Below are positions 23,874 to 31,572 of a DNA stretch of 64,000 bases, in pieces. This DNA is from CAXBMB01 sp052078155 (GTDB lineage Bacteria; Pseudomonadota; Alphaproteobacteria; Kiloniellales; DSM-21159). The stretch spans positions 620,001 to 684,000 of the forward strand of contig JBQJBP010000003.1 of assembly GCA_052078155.1 (NCBI GenBank), read 5' to 3'. Each line of letters begins with the position of its first letter. Position 1 is the stretch's first letter. Below the pieces are notes generated by a model. It was not told the DNA's origin and ran no database searches. It was given only the letters and a program-made list of their open reading frames with translations. A program made the position numbers and the translations under genes.

Positions 23874-25001
23874 GTGTCCACTTCTCTTTCCTACTCTGTC
23901 GCGGTATTCGAAGGCGACGGCATCGGGCCGGAAATCACCGCCCCTTGTCTCGACCTTCTGCAGGCAGTTCAGAACAAGATTGGCGGCTTCGATCTGATTT
24001 TTCAGGACTGCCCGGCCGGGGCGGCTCATTATCGTGACCACGGCGAAGCCTTCCCCAAAAAGTCGCTGGACCAGGCCAAATCGGCCGATGCGATCCTGCT
24101 GTCTGCCATGGGCCTGCCAGACGTACGCATGGCCAATGGAACTGAGTTTGCGCCGCAGATTGACCTGCGCATGGCGCTCAATCTATACGCAGGTGTACGT
24201 CCCGTACGTCTGACACCTGGCCTCTCGTTGCCCCTGGCGGACCCGCGGGCAAAAGACATTGATTTCGTGCTGATCAGGGAATCAACAGAAGGCCTTTTTG
24301 CCTCCTATGGCAAAGGCACTGTTGAAGACGATGCCGTCGCCAAGGACACGCTTGTGATCACCCGGGAGGTGTCAGAGCGGCTGTTCGATTTTGCTTTCAA
24401 ACTGGCCCGACAGCGCAAAGCAAAAGGCCACCCCGGCCATGTCACCTGCGTAGACAAAGCAAACGTCTTTCAGTCTCTGGCTTTCTTCCGGAAGGTCTTT
24501 GATGAGCAAGCGGCGCTCAACAGCGACATCAGCACGGATCACTGCTACGTGGATGCCATGGCGCTCAACTTCGTGCGACAGCCCTGGGCCTATGATGTTC
24601 TGGTCACGGAAAACATGTTCGGGGACATCCTGTCTGACCTTGGGGCAGCGCTCATGGGGGGCATGGGCATGGCCCCATCCGCAGACATTGGCGACCATCA
24701 CGCTGTCTTTCAGCCCTGCCACGGCAGTGCACCGGACATCGCCGGTCAGGGAAAAGCCAATCCCACCGCCATGTTCCTCTCTGCAGCCATGATGCTGGAC
24801 TGGTTGAGCGTTACCCACAAAAACCCGTCGCTTCACCAGGCAGCAGAGGCCATTGTCACGGCAGTCGACCAGGCCTTTGCCAGCGGAAAACTGCTGCCCT
24901 ATGAGCTGGGGGGACAAAGCGGAACCGCCGCCATCACCGACGCGGTTCTGGACCAGTTGCACGGGCTGGACCTCCAGTCCCAGCTGTCAAAAAGCGCCTG
25001 A
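23874..25001 (+). CDS. Isocitrate/isopropylmalate dehydrogenase family protein (tartrate dehydrogenase-like)
   Basis: A 375-residue beta-decarboxylating dehydrogenase family member acting on a 2-hydroxy acid with NAD(P)+. Motifs: VFEGDGIGPEITAP, RESTEGLFASYGKGT (substrate-binding region), VDKANVFQS, and YDVLVTENMFGDILSDLGAALMGGMG with the metal-binding aspartates, then CHGSAPDIAGQGKANP. The GTG at 23874 sits 8 nt after AGGAG; the ATG at 23868 overlaps the upstream stop but is only 2 nt from that site. The context of sugar-acid genes rules against leucine or TCA roles; substrate unknown. Confidence 0.87.
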   Translation: MSTSLSYSVAVFEGDGIGPEITAPCLDLLQAVQNKIGGFDLIFQDCPAGAAHYRDHGEAFPKKSLDQAKSADAILLSAMGLPDVRMANGTEFAPQIDLRMALNLYAGVRPVRLTPGLSLPLADPRAKDIDFVLIRESTEGLFASYGKGTVEDDAVAKDTLVITREVSERLFDFAFKLARQRKAKGHPGHVTCVDKANVFQSLAFFRKVFDEQAALNSDISTDHCYVDAMALNFVRQPWAYDVLVTENMFGDILSDLGAALMGGMGMAPSADIGDHHAVFQPCHGSAPDIAGQGKANPTAMFLSAAMMLDWLSVTHKNPSLHQAAEAIVTAVDQAFASGKLLPYELGGQSGTAAITDAVLDQLHGLDLQSQLSKSA

Positions 25002-25018
25002 CGGAGCAGGCGGGTACC

Positions 25019-26047
25019 ATGGATAAGAAGCTTAAAGTTGCCACAGTCGGAACAGGCTACTTCAGCCAGTTCCACTACGACTCCTGGCATCGTCTGGCCC
25101 CGACACAGATGGTGGGACTGTGTCACCGCAGTTCAGACGCCGCCGGTGAGCTTGCCCAACGCTACGCCATCCCGGCCTTGTTCACCGACCTTGAGGACAT
25201 GCTGGACAAAACACAGCCAGATATTCTCGACATCATCACGCCGCCGGAAACCCACAGCGCGTTTGTCAGGGCAGCCGTTGACCGGGGCATTCTCGCCATC
25301 TGCCAAAAACCCTTCACCCCCAGCCTCGCAGAAGCGCAAGACCTGGTTGATTACATCAGTCGAAGTCCGGGCGAGGTGGTGATCCATGAAAATTTCCGGT
25401 TCCAGCCCTGGTACCGGCACCTCAACACGCTGCTGCAGCGACGCACCCTGGGTGACCTCTATCAGGTAACGTTCTGGCTGCGTCCCGGAGATGGCCAGGG
25501 GCCGGAGGCCTATCTGGCGCGCCAGCCCTATTTCCAGCAGATGGAACGATTTCTGATTCACGAAACAGCCATCCATTTCATTGATGTCTTCCGCTATCTC
25601 TTTGGCGAGGTCTCATCGCTCTATGCCCAGCTGGACAGGCTCAACCCAGTGATCGCCGGGGAAGATGCCGGGCTGGTGATCTTCAATTTTGCCGAGGGCA
25701 TGCGGGGCGTTTTTGATGGCAACCGGTTGGTCGACCATGCCGCTGACAATCCCCGTCGCACCATGGGAGAAATGCGCATTGAAGGCTCCCTCGGCACCCT
25801 GACCCTCAACGGGCAAGGGGAAATCCACCTGAGGAAACAGGGCGTCCAGCAAGAGGTTCTGATGGCTTATGACTGGCAGGATCGTAACTTTGGCGGCGAC
25901 TGTGTCTATCATCTCAACCGTCATGTGGTAGAGCACTTGACCCAGGGCACAGCCTTGATGAACAGTGCCGCCGATTACCTGACGAACCTGCGCATTGAAG
26001 ACGCCATCTACCAGTCCAGTCAGGACACCAGGCAGGTCAGTCTGTAA
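25019..26047 (+). CDS. Gfo/Idh/MocA family oxidoreductase
   Basis: A 342-residue NAD(P)-dependent sugar dehydrogenase-type protein. The N-terminal Rossmann domain begins KVATVGTGYFSQFHYDSW, followed by the family loop ITPPETHSAFVRAAVDRGI and the catalytic-type lysine CQKPFTPSLAEAQDLVD (the usual EKP is QKP here). The C-terminal half is the alpha/beta substrate domain. It lies 17 nt behind the dehydrogenase gene. With the lactonase upstream it could oxidise a sugar to its lactone; this is inference. Confidence 0.87.
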   Translation: MDKKLKVATVGTGYFSQFHYDSWHRLAPTQMVGLCHRSSDAAGELAQRYAIPALFTDLEDMLDKTQPDILDIITPPETHSAFVRAAVDRGILAICQKPFTPSLAEAQDLVDYISRSPGEVVIHENFRFQPWYRHLNTLLQRRTLGDLYQVTFWLRPGDGQGPEAYLARQPYFQQMERFLIHETAIHFIDVFRYLFGEVSSLYAQLDRLNPVIAGEDAGLVIFNFAEGMRGVFDGNRLVDHAADNPRRTMGEMRIEGSLGTLTLNGQGEIHLRKQGVQQEVLMAYDWQDRNFGGDCVYHLNRHVVEHLTQGTALMNSAADYLTNLRIEDAIYQSSQDTRQVSL

Positions 26048-26083
26048 AGATCTCCCTCGTTCTCTTTCGCCACACGGGCAACT

Positions 26084-26767
26084 ATGGCAGCAACCAGAAA
26101 GACCAAAAGCAAAGAGCCTTTTTCCCACAAAGCCTACACCGCTTTGAAAGCCCGAATTCTGCGCAACGAAATGCCGGCTGGCCGGGCCTTTCTGGAACAG
26201 GAACTGGCCGAGCAGCTGGAGATGAGCCGCACACCGGTTCGCGAAGCCATGCTGCGTCTGGAAAAGGAAGGGCTGGTGGAGGTTCGGCCCCGGCACGGCA
26301 TGATTGTCCGTCACATTTCGACCGAGGACATGAGAGAGATCTATGAAGTGCTGACCAGTCTGGAGTCCACAGCGGCGGGACTAGCGGCAGCACGCGGTCC
26401 CTCAACGGAGGAAATGGCCCCCTTAAGTCAGGCGGTCGCCGATATGGAAGACGCCCTGCAGCGCGAGGACCTGTCCGGCTGGGCAACAGCGGACGAACAT
26501 TTTCACAAAAGTCTGGTGGACCTCAGCGCCAACCAACGGCTGATTGATCTGGTCCAGACCTTTATGGATCAGGCCCAGCGGGTACGCCTCCTGACCCTGC
26601 GCCTGCGGCCAAAACCGGAAGGATCGAACCGGGATCACCGGGCTGTTCTGGAAGCGATCGCCAAAGGGCAGGCTGAACAGGCCCGGAGCATTCACCGCCG
26701 CCACCGGGAAGTCAGTGGAAAAATGCTGGTTGAGCTCTTGGAAAGCCACGGCCTACATCAGCTCTGA
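26084..26767 (+). CDS. GntR family transcriptional regulator (FadR/FCD subfamily)
   Basis: A 227-residue regulator with an N-terminal winged helix (LEQELAEQLEMSRTPVREAMLRLEKEGLVEVRPRHGM split over residues ~35-70) and a C-terminal FCD all-helical sensor domain with metal-ligand-type residues (DEHFHKSL, DHRAVLEAI). Last gene of the plus-strand sugar-acid arm, 36 nt after the Gfo/Idh gene. It probably controls the divergent promoters at 22.45-22.85 kb through the GTATAC palindrome. Confidence 0.9.
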   Translation: MAATRKTKSKEPFSHKAYTALKARILRNEMPAGRAFLEQELAEQLEMSRTPVREAMLRLEKEGLVEVRPRHGMIVRHISTEDMREIYEVLTSLESTAAGLAAARGPSTEEMAPLSQAVADMEDALQREDLSGWATADEHFHKSLVDLSANQRLIDLVQTFMDQAQRVRLLTLRLRPKPEGSNRDHRAVLEAIAKGQAEQARSIHRRHREVSGKMLVELLESHGLHQL

Positions 26768-26836
26768 AGCCGGCATAAATTGCCCCTGTCGAGCCTTCAA
26801 AAACCTGGCGACCAGACAACCCGACGGCCTGACGTT

Positions 26837-27514
26837 CTAGCAAACCCGTTGGCTTTGGGCAGAAGGCGTTAGATGCAGCAAGGCCGGCAGGTCGCGCATG
26901 TGCCGAAAAAGGGTCACGCCCTGCTCGTCCGAAGAAAGTTCACTGCCGTCAGGGGCGTATCCAAAGCAAAGCATCCCGGCCCGCCGGGCAGCCAGAACGC
27001 CTGTGGGACTGTCCTCAATCACCACACAGTCCTGTGGCCCGACCCCCATGTCTTGTGCTGCGGCGAGGAAGAGATTGGGATTTGGCTTCCAGACACCGAG
27101 AGTATGGGCGGAAAACAGAGCCTCTTCAAAACGGGGAAGCAGGTCCTTTCCCCTCAGCATCAGGGCCATTTTTTCTTTGCTGCCGTTTGACGCGACACAG
27201 TAAGCCACGCCAGCTGCATCCAGCTGGTCCAGCACAGCCTCAATGCCGTCAATCAAGGCCACGCCTTCTTCCAGACGCGCAAAGATCTGAGCGTAGATCT
27301 CTTTGGTCCAGTCAGGTGGCAGACAGGCCCCCAGCAGCTCGGCTGTTTGTCCAATGACAGACATCTTGCCCGCGCCCAGTTTGTCCCGGCATTCAAGGGG
27401 GGAGAGGCTCAGTCCATAGCCCTGCAGGTTTCGGGAAAGAACCTCACAATGAGCCATGACGCTGTCCACGATCACACCATCACAGTCAAAGATCACAAGT
27501 TTCGGAGGCAACAC
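26837..27514 (-). CDS. HAD superfamily hydrolase (beta-phosphoglucomutase-like)
   Basis: A 225-residue HAD subfamily IA phosphatase. Motif I is FDCDGVIVDS, motif II lies in CVASNGSKEKM, and motif III/IV are KPNPNLFLAAA and VVIEDSPTGVLAARRAGM. A GTG start at 27514 (MLPPKLVIF) is preferred because AGGAG stands 10 nt upstream; the frame continues up to 27607 with no homology-like sequence. Convergent with the gntR gene and downstream of coxG. Probably a sugar-phosphate phosphatase; substrate unknown. Confidence 0.85.
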   Translation of the reverse strand: MLPPKLVIFDCDGVIVDSVMAHCEVLSRNLQGYGLSLSPLECRDKLGAGKMSVIGQTAELLGACLPPDWTKEIYAQIFARLEEGVALIDGIEAVLDQLDAAGVAYCVASNGSKEKMALMLRGKDLLPRFEEALFSAHTLGVWKPNPNLFLAAAQDMGVGPQDCVVIEDSPTGVLAARRAGMLCFGYAPDGSELSSDEQGVTLFRHMRDLPALLHLTPSAQSQRVC

Positions 27515-27616
27515 TTCCCAAACGCTCCTGCAGGAAAGAACCAGAGGCCCGGCTGCGATGACCAGCGGGCTCCCGGGTAAGGTTGCAGGAAAGGTCCCGG
27601 GACACAATCCGGGATG

Positions 27617-27650
27617 TTCTAACAGGTTGAAAAGCGGTTTAGCTCTAAAG
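27617..27650 (-). repeat. Truncated copy of the CTAGAG repeat family (R7)
   Basis: On the minus strand this reads CTTTAGAGCTAAACCGC then TTTTCAACCTGTTAGA. It keeps the TAGAG end and the TTTTCAACCTGTTA block of the larger copies with the middle missing. The TAG is the coxG stop codon. Assignment rests on short matches only. Confidence 0.4.
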
Positions 27651-28289
27651 GGTCATGGCAAGAATGGCGACGGCGATCAGACCCGCCAGCGCAAGATAGA
27701 GCAGCGTCCGATCTTTCTTCTCGGGCTGGCCGGGCTGGGCCGTGCTGGGTGCGGCCGCAGGGGTTTCGACCGCGTCACCGGCTGCAACAGGCGTCTCAGT
27801 CACCTCGTCACTAACTTCAGCTGTGCCCTCAGTTTCAGTGGGCTGCGCTACCAGTTCCTGAAATGCTGAGAAGAACTGATCGGCCATCTTTTTGGCGGTG
27901 CCGTCGATCAAACGCCCGCCCAACTGCGCCATTTTTCCGCCCACCTTGGCGTTAACTTCATAGCGCAACAGGGTCCCGCCCTCAGCCTCGTCCAGATCCA
28001 CCTTGGCACTGCCGGAAGCATGACCGGCGGCACCACCTTTGCCGGACCCGGAAATGGTATAGCCCTGTGGTGGGTTGAGGTCGGACAGAGTCACCTCACC
28101 GGAGAACTTGGCTTTGACGGGCCCAACCTTGGCCGTGACCTTTGCTGTCATGTGGGTGTCAGAGGTCTTTTCGATCTCTTCGCAGCCCGGGATGGCCTGT
28201 TTCAGAATCTCGGGATCATTCAATGCGGCATAAACGGCCTCTCTGGGGGCCGCAATCAGCACCTCACCGGTCATATCCATCTGGGTCAC
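27645..28289 (-). CDS. coxG: CO dehydrogenase accessory protein CoxG (SRPBCC family, membrane-anchored)
   Basis: A 214-residue protein: a START-like SRPBCC domain (about 1-150, with LIAAPREAVYAALNDPEILKQAIPGC and GGRLIDGTAKKMADQFF), an Ala/Pro/Thr-rich linker (about 150-185) and a C-terminal transmembrane helix (LLYLALAGLIAVAILAM). In CO-oxidising bacteria CoxG helps recruit CO dehydrogenase to the cytoplasmic membrane, recently linked to delivering quinone to the enzyme. Final gene of the cox operon. The stop lies in an intergenic repeat. Confidence 0.9.
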   Translation of the reverse strand: MTQMDMTGEVLIAAPREAVYAALNDPEILKQAIPGCEEIEKTSDTHMTAKVTAKVGPVKAKFSGEVTLSDLNPPQGYTISGSGKGGAAGHASGSAKVDLDEAEGGTLLRYEVNAKVGGKMAQLGGRLIDGTAKKMADQFFSAFQELVAQPTETEGTAEVSDEVTETPVAAGDAVETPAAAPSTAQPGQPEKKDRTLLYLALAGLIAVAILAMTL

Positions 28290-28316
28290 TACTCCTTGAA
28301 TTTATTGAATCTTGTT

Positions 28317-28469
28317 CTAAAAACTGACAGCTCTCATCTCAGCAACAGCGCGGCAAAGCGGACAGGCGGGCACGGCGTTCTCTTCGACGGGCACCGCGCC
28401 CCCGAAGCAATCGCACAGCCCAGCGGCGGGTCTGGCGCCGCCACCAGTGTTTGCGCAGTAAATCAACAT
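28317..28469 (-). CDS. Candidate small cysteine-rich ORF between coxF and coxG
   Basis: A 50-codon frame (MLIYCANTGGGARPAAGL start) with the cysteine pattern C-x13-C-x-C-x17-C-x2-C, including CDCFGG and ACPLCRAV, which resembles a small zinc-ribbon or metal-binding protein. It starts 26 nt after the coxF stop and ends 27 nt before coxG, so it fits the operon spacing well. There is no good ribosome site right before the ATG. A competing 57-codon frame (28339-28512) is arginine-rich and looks like an artefact. I do not recognise a named family. Confidence 0.5.
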   Translation of the reverse strand: MLIYCANTGGGARPAAGLCDCFGGAVPVEENAVPACPLCRAVAEMRAVSF

Positions 28470-28495
28470 TGTTCGACGGGGCGAGATACCCCTGT

Positions 28496-29386
28496 TCAGT
28501 GACGTCCACCATCACCCTGACATCCCTGTGGTTGGGCCAGTCGTCTCAGATCTCCATCAACTTCTTTATCGCGCCCGGCTTCCCGCTGATCCCTGCCGCT
28601 GCGCCAGACCACCAGTTCGGCGAGAATGGACAGGGCAATCTCCTCGGGCGTGCGGGCGCCAATGTCGAGGCCGGCGGGCGAACGCAACGCGGCCAGCGCC
28701 TCGGCATCACAGCCCTCCTGTTCCAGCTGTTCCTTCAGATGCGCCGCCTTGCGACGGCTGCCGACAAAAGCGCAATAGCCGGCGCCCGTCTGCAGCGCCG
28801 CTTTCAGCGCCAGCTTGTCACCCTTACCCTGAGTGGCCACCACCAGAGCCGTCCCCGGGGGCAGGTCCTCTAGTGCAAAATCCGCCACAAAGGGCGTATC
28901 CGGCAGCAAACCCGCATCCTCCAGCCGCGCCTGATCAGCCTGCCCGGCACTCAGTGTGACAGCGTAGCCGCCTGCCGTCCCCAACCGGGCCAGGGCCTGA
29001 GCACAGGGAGAGGCCCCCAGGACAAAGAGGCGGGGTTTCGGGAGGATGGGCTCCACAAACAGCTCTGTGGTTCCGCCACTGGGACAGCCGGACCGTTGCT
29101 CTTCCACGCCCGCGACAACCGAGCCCGGTTGGGCGTCAGGGCGTACTCTGATCATCCGGGCCTGACCATCTGCCAGCGCGGCCCGGGCAGCGCGCCGTGC
29201 CGCACCCTGATTGCACCCGCCACCGATCCAGCCATGAATGGTGCCATCGCTCTGAACCACGGCCTTGGCCCCGGCTTTGGCCGAAGTCAGATCTTCTGTC
29301 CGCACAACCGTCACCAGGGCAAAGGGCATGGCCTCTTCTTTCAGGCGGGCCATGCAGTCAATCAGTTCATCGCTTTGCTGTGTCAT
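28496..29386 (-). CDS. coxF: XdhC/CoxF family molybdenum-cofactor insertion factor
   Basis: A 296-residue XdhC/CoxI-type protein. The N-terminal XdhC domain has FALVTVVRTEDLTSAKAGAKAVV and GWIGGGCNQGAARRAARAAL; the C-terminal Rossmann domain has LFVLGASPCAQALARLGTAGGY and AFVGSRRKAAHLKEQLEQEG. XdhC-type proteins bind and mature the molybdenum cofactor of xanthine and CO dehydrogenases. The ATG at 29386 has AAGGA upstream. It lies 23 nt after coxE in the cox operon. Confidence 0.88.
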   Translation of the reverse strand: MTQQSDELIDCMARLKEEAMPFALVTVVRTEDLTSAKAGAKAVVQSDGTIHGWIGGGCNQGAARRAARAALADGQARMIRVRPDAQPGSVVAGVEEQRSGCPSGGTTELFVEPILPKPRLFVLGASPCAQALARLGTAGGYAVTLSAGQADQARLEDAGLLPDTPFVADFALEDLPPGTALVVATQGKGDKLALKAALQTGAGYCAFVGSRRKAAHLKEQLEQEGCDAEALAALRSPAGLDIGARTPEEIALSILAELVVWRSGRDQREAGRDKEVDGDLRRLAQPQGCQGDGGRH

Positions 29387-29409
29387 CACAGAAATCCTTG
29401 ATGCCGGTC

Positions 29410-30597
29410 TCAAAGCCGGGCGAGGTAAGGTTCAAGAGCAGCCAGGCTGTCGAGGTTGTGGGCAGGCGCAAACAGATCGATGTGCGGCAGAGCAGCCGCC
29501 ATGCCTGCCGCCTGCGGGCTGTAATCACGCCAGCCAATCATGGGATTGAGCCAGATGATCTTTTTGGCCCGCCGACCGAGTCGCGCCATTTCCTCGGCCA
29601 GGAGTTCGGGCTTTCCGGTGTCGTAACCGTCGCTCAGGATCATCACGGCCGTTCGGCGGGTAATCACCTGCTTGGCATGTTCCCGATTGAAGGCGGCCAG
29701 ACTGTCGCCAATGCGGGTCCCGCCCGACCAGCCCTGAGAGATCAGGGACATGCGTTCGATGGCCCGTTCTGCATTTTTCTCCCTCAGCGCCGGGGTGACA
29801 TGAACAAGGCGGGTGTGAAAAACAAAGGCCTCGGCCTGGTGGACCTGCCCCAGCAGGGCGGACATGAAGCGCAGAAAAAACTGACTGTAGAGGCTCATGG
29901 ACCCGCTGGCGTCCAGCAGCAAAACCAGCTTCAGAGGCTGCGGATGGCGTTTTCGAAAGGCCAGGCGCAATGGCAGTCCACCGGTAGCGATCGACTGGTG
30001 GATAACCCGGCGGACATCCAGTCGGCGCCCCTGACGCCGGCGCTTTTCCCGGCGTCCCAGTCGAAACCGCAACCGGGCCGCCAGCCGCTCTGCAAGGGCA
30101 TCAACGGCTTTCAGCTGAGCTGGGTCTTCGAGGTGGCGCAGGTCCCTGCTGCTGAGGCTTTCAACATCTGATGCCCCGGCCTGCTGACCTTCTCCGGCTT
30201 CAGAACCGGACAAGCCGCTGCCCCTTTGGCTGTCGAAAAGCTGGGCAGGTCCGCTTTGCCCCTGGCCTTTTCTGGGGTCTTTTCGGGGGGACGCCGTTGC
30301 GCTTTGACCAACCAGCGAACGGGCCTGCTTCAGTCCTTTGGAAAGCCAATAGGCGTCAAAGAGTTCATCAAAGCGCAGCCAATCGTTGGGGCCGCTGCAA
30401 AAGAGTGTTTTCAGCCCGGCTTTCAGCCCCGCTGCCTTGCTGAGATCCAGTTGGGACAGCAGGTGTCCGGCATCTTCCGTCTCCTTGTTGCCCAGCGCAA
30501 AACCATTGCGCCGCAACAGACGGGCAAACCCCAGCAAACGATGGCTGACGGGATAAGCGGCCCTGTCAAAAAGCGGGTATATCCGGGCATTGCTCAT
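29410..30597 (-). CDS. coxE: VWA-domain protein CoxE
   Basis: A 395-residue protein with a C-terminal von Willebrand A domain; the MIDAS motif is VLLLDASGSMSLYS, followed by GGTRIGDSL and the downstream ILSDGYDTGKPE aspartate. CoxE works with the MoxR-type ATPase CoxD to insert the copper-sulfur part of the Mo-Cu site in CoxL. Its ATG at 30597 lies 2 nt after the coxD stop. The middle region (about 95-150) is low complexity and rich in Ser, Gly, Gln. Confidence 0.9.
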   Translation of the reverse strand: MSNARIYPLFDRAAYPVSHRLLGFARLLRRNGFALGNKETEDAGHLLSQLDLSKAAGLKAGLKTLFCSGPNDWLRFDELFDAYWLSKGLKQARSLVGQSATASPRKDPRKGQGQSGPAQLFDSQRGSGLSGSEAGEGQQAGASDVESLSSRDLRHLEDPAQLKAVDALAERLAARLRFRLGRREKRRRQGRRLDVRRVIHQSIATGGLPLRLAFRKRHPQPLKLVLLLDASGSMSLYSQFFLRFMSALLGQVHQAEAFVFHTRLVHVTPALREKNAERAIERMSLISQGWSGGTRIGDSLAAFNREHAKQVITRRTAVMILSDGYDTGKPELLAEEMARLGRRAKKIIWLNPMIGWRDYSPQAAGMAAALPHIDLFAPAHNLDSLAALEPYLARL

Positions 30598-30599
30598 GA

Positions 30600-31475
30600 C
30601 TAGACGGCCCTGCTGACAAGTCGCTCGGTCACTTCCTGAGGCACAGACAACTGATCTTCGCGGGTTTTGAGCAGGCAAAGCAAACTGTTCTGGATCACCT
30701 CGAAATCATCGTTGAGATGACGCACCTCCATGCCAGCCAGAGCCGCAGCCCAATCGAGAGTTTCGGCAATGCCTGGTTTACGTTGCAGGTCTTCTTTCCG
30801 GAGCGCCTGGACAAAACGCACGATCTCTCCGGCCAGCTTGACTTCCAGATCAGGCTGTCGGGCCAGGAGAATTCTCAGTTCCTTGTCTTCGCTGGGGAAG
30901 TCCACGTAGTGGTAGAGGCAGCGACGGCGCAGCGCATCGCTGAGTTCGCGCGTGCCGTTGGAGGTCAGAATAACCAGCGGCAGAGAGCGGGCGGTGAGCG
31001 TGCCCAATTCAGGCACCGAAACCTGATAGTCCGACAGAACTTCCAGCAAGTAGGCTTCAAACTCTTCATCGGCCCTGTCGATCTCATCAATCAACAGAAC
31101 GGGCGCGGTTTCCTGTGAGATGGACTGCAACAAGGGGCGCTTGAGCAAAAAGCTCTCATCAAAGACGTGGGCTTCCTTTTCCTGGGCGCTGCGGTTTTCA
31201 CTTTCCCAGATTTTGATGGCCAGCAACTGGCGCTGATAGTCCCATTCATAAACGGCCGCTGAGGCATCCAGCCCCTCGTAACACTGCAGGCGGATCAGAT
31301 TGGTTTGCCTGACCGCGGCCAGAACCTTGGCCACCTCCGTTTTGCCGACCCCGGCTTCTCCCTCCAGCAACAGGGGCCGCTGCAGGCTGCCCATGACCGT
31401 TAAGGCCATGGCCAGCTGTGCATCGGCAATGTAGCCCTGAGCAGCCAGAGCGGTGAGGAAATCTGCTTGTTTCAT
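30600..31475 (-). CDS. coxD: MoxR-type AAA+ ATPase CoxD
   Basis: A 291-residue AAA+ ATPase. Walker A is GEAGVGKTE (residues 39-47), Walker B is VLLIDEIDRAD, sensor 1 is ILTSNGTRELSDALRRRC with an arginine finger region. CoxD acts as a chaperone ATPase in assembling the [CuSMoO2] cluster of CO dehydrogenase. The ATG at 31475 is the first with homology-like sequence; a longer frame to 31547 is hydrophobic noise. It lies between coxL and coxE, as in Oligotropha. Confidence 0.9.
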   Translation of the reverse strand: MKQADFLTALAAQGYIADAQLAMALTVMGSLQRPLLLEGEAGVGKTEVAKVLAAVRQTNLIRLQCYEGLDASAAVYEWDYQRQLLAIKIWESENRSAQEKEAHVFDESFLLKRPLLQSISQETAPVLLIDEIDRADEEFEAYLLEVLSDYQVSVPELGTLTARSLPLVILTSNGTRELSDALRRRCLYHYVDFPSEDKELRILLARQPDLEVKLAGEIVRFVQALRKEDLQRKPGIAETLDWAAALAGMEVRHLNDDFEVIQNSLLCLLKTREDQLSVPQEVTERLVSRAV

Positions 31476-31572
31476 GGTGATGCTTGATCCAAGCCTGACA
31501 GTGGTGACAGGGGAGAAGAAAAAGGCGGGGGCAAAACGGATAACCACCGGTCAACCCCCGCCTGTCAGAAGA

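Noticed and set aside
28339..28512. 57-codon minus-strand frame overlapping the coxF end (arginine-rich)
   Set aside because: Composition is dominated by Arg from GC-rich shadow codons, and it overlaps both coxF and the better cysteine-pattern frame at 28317-28469.
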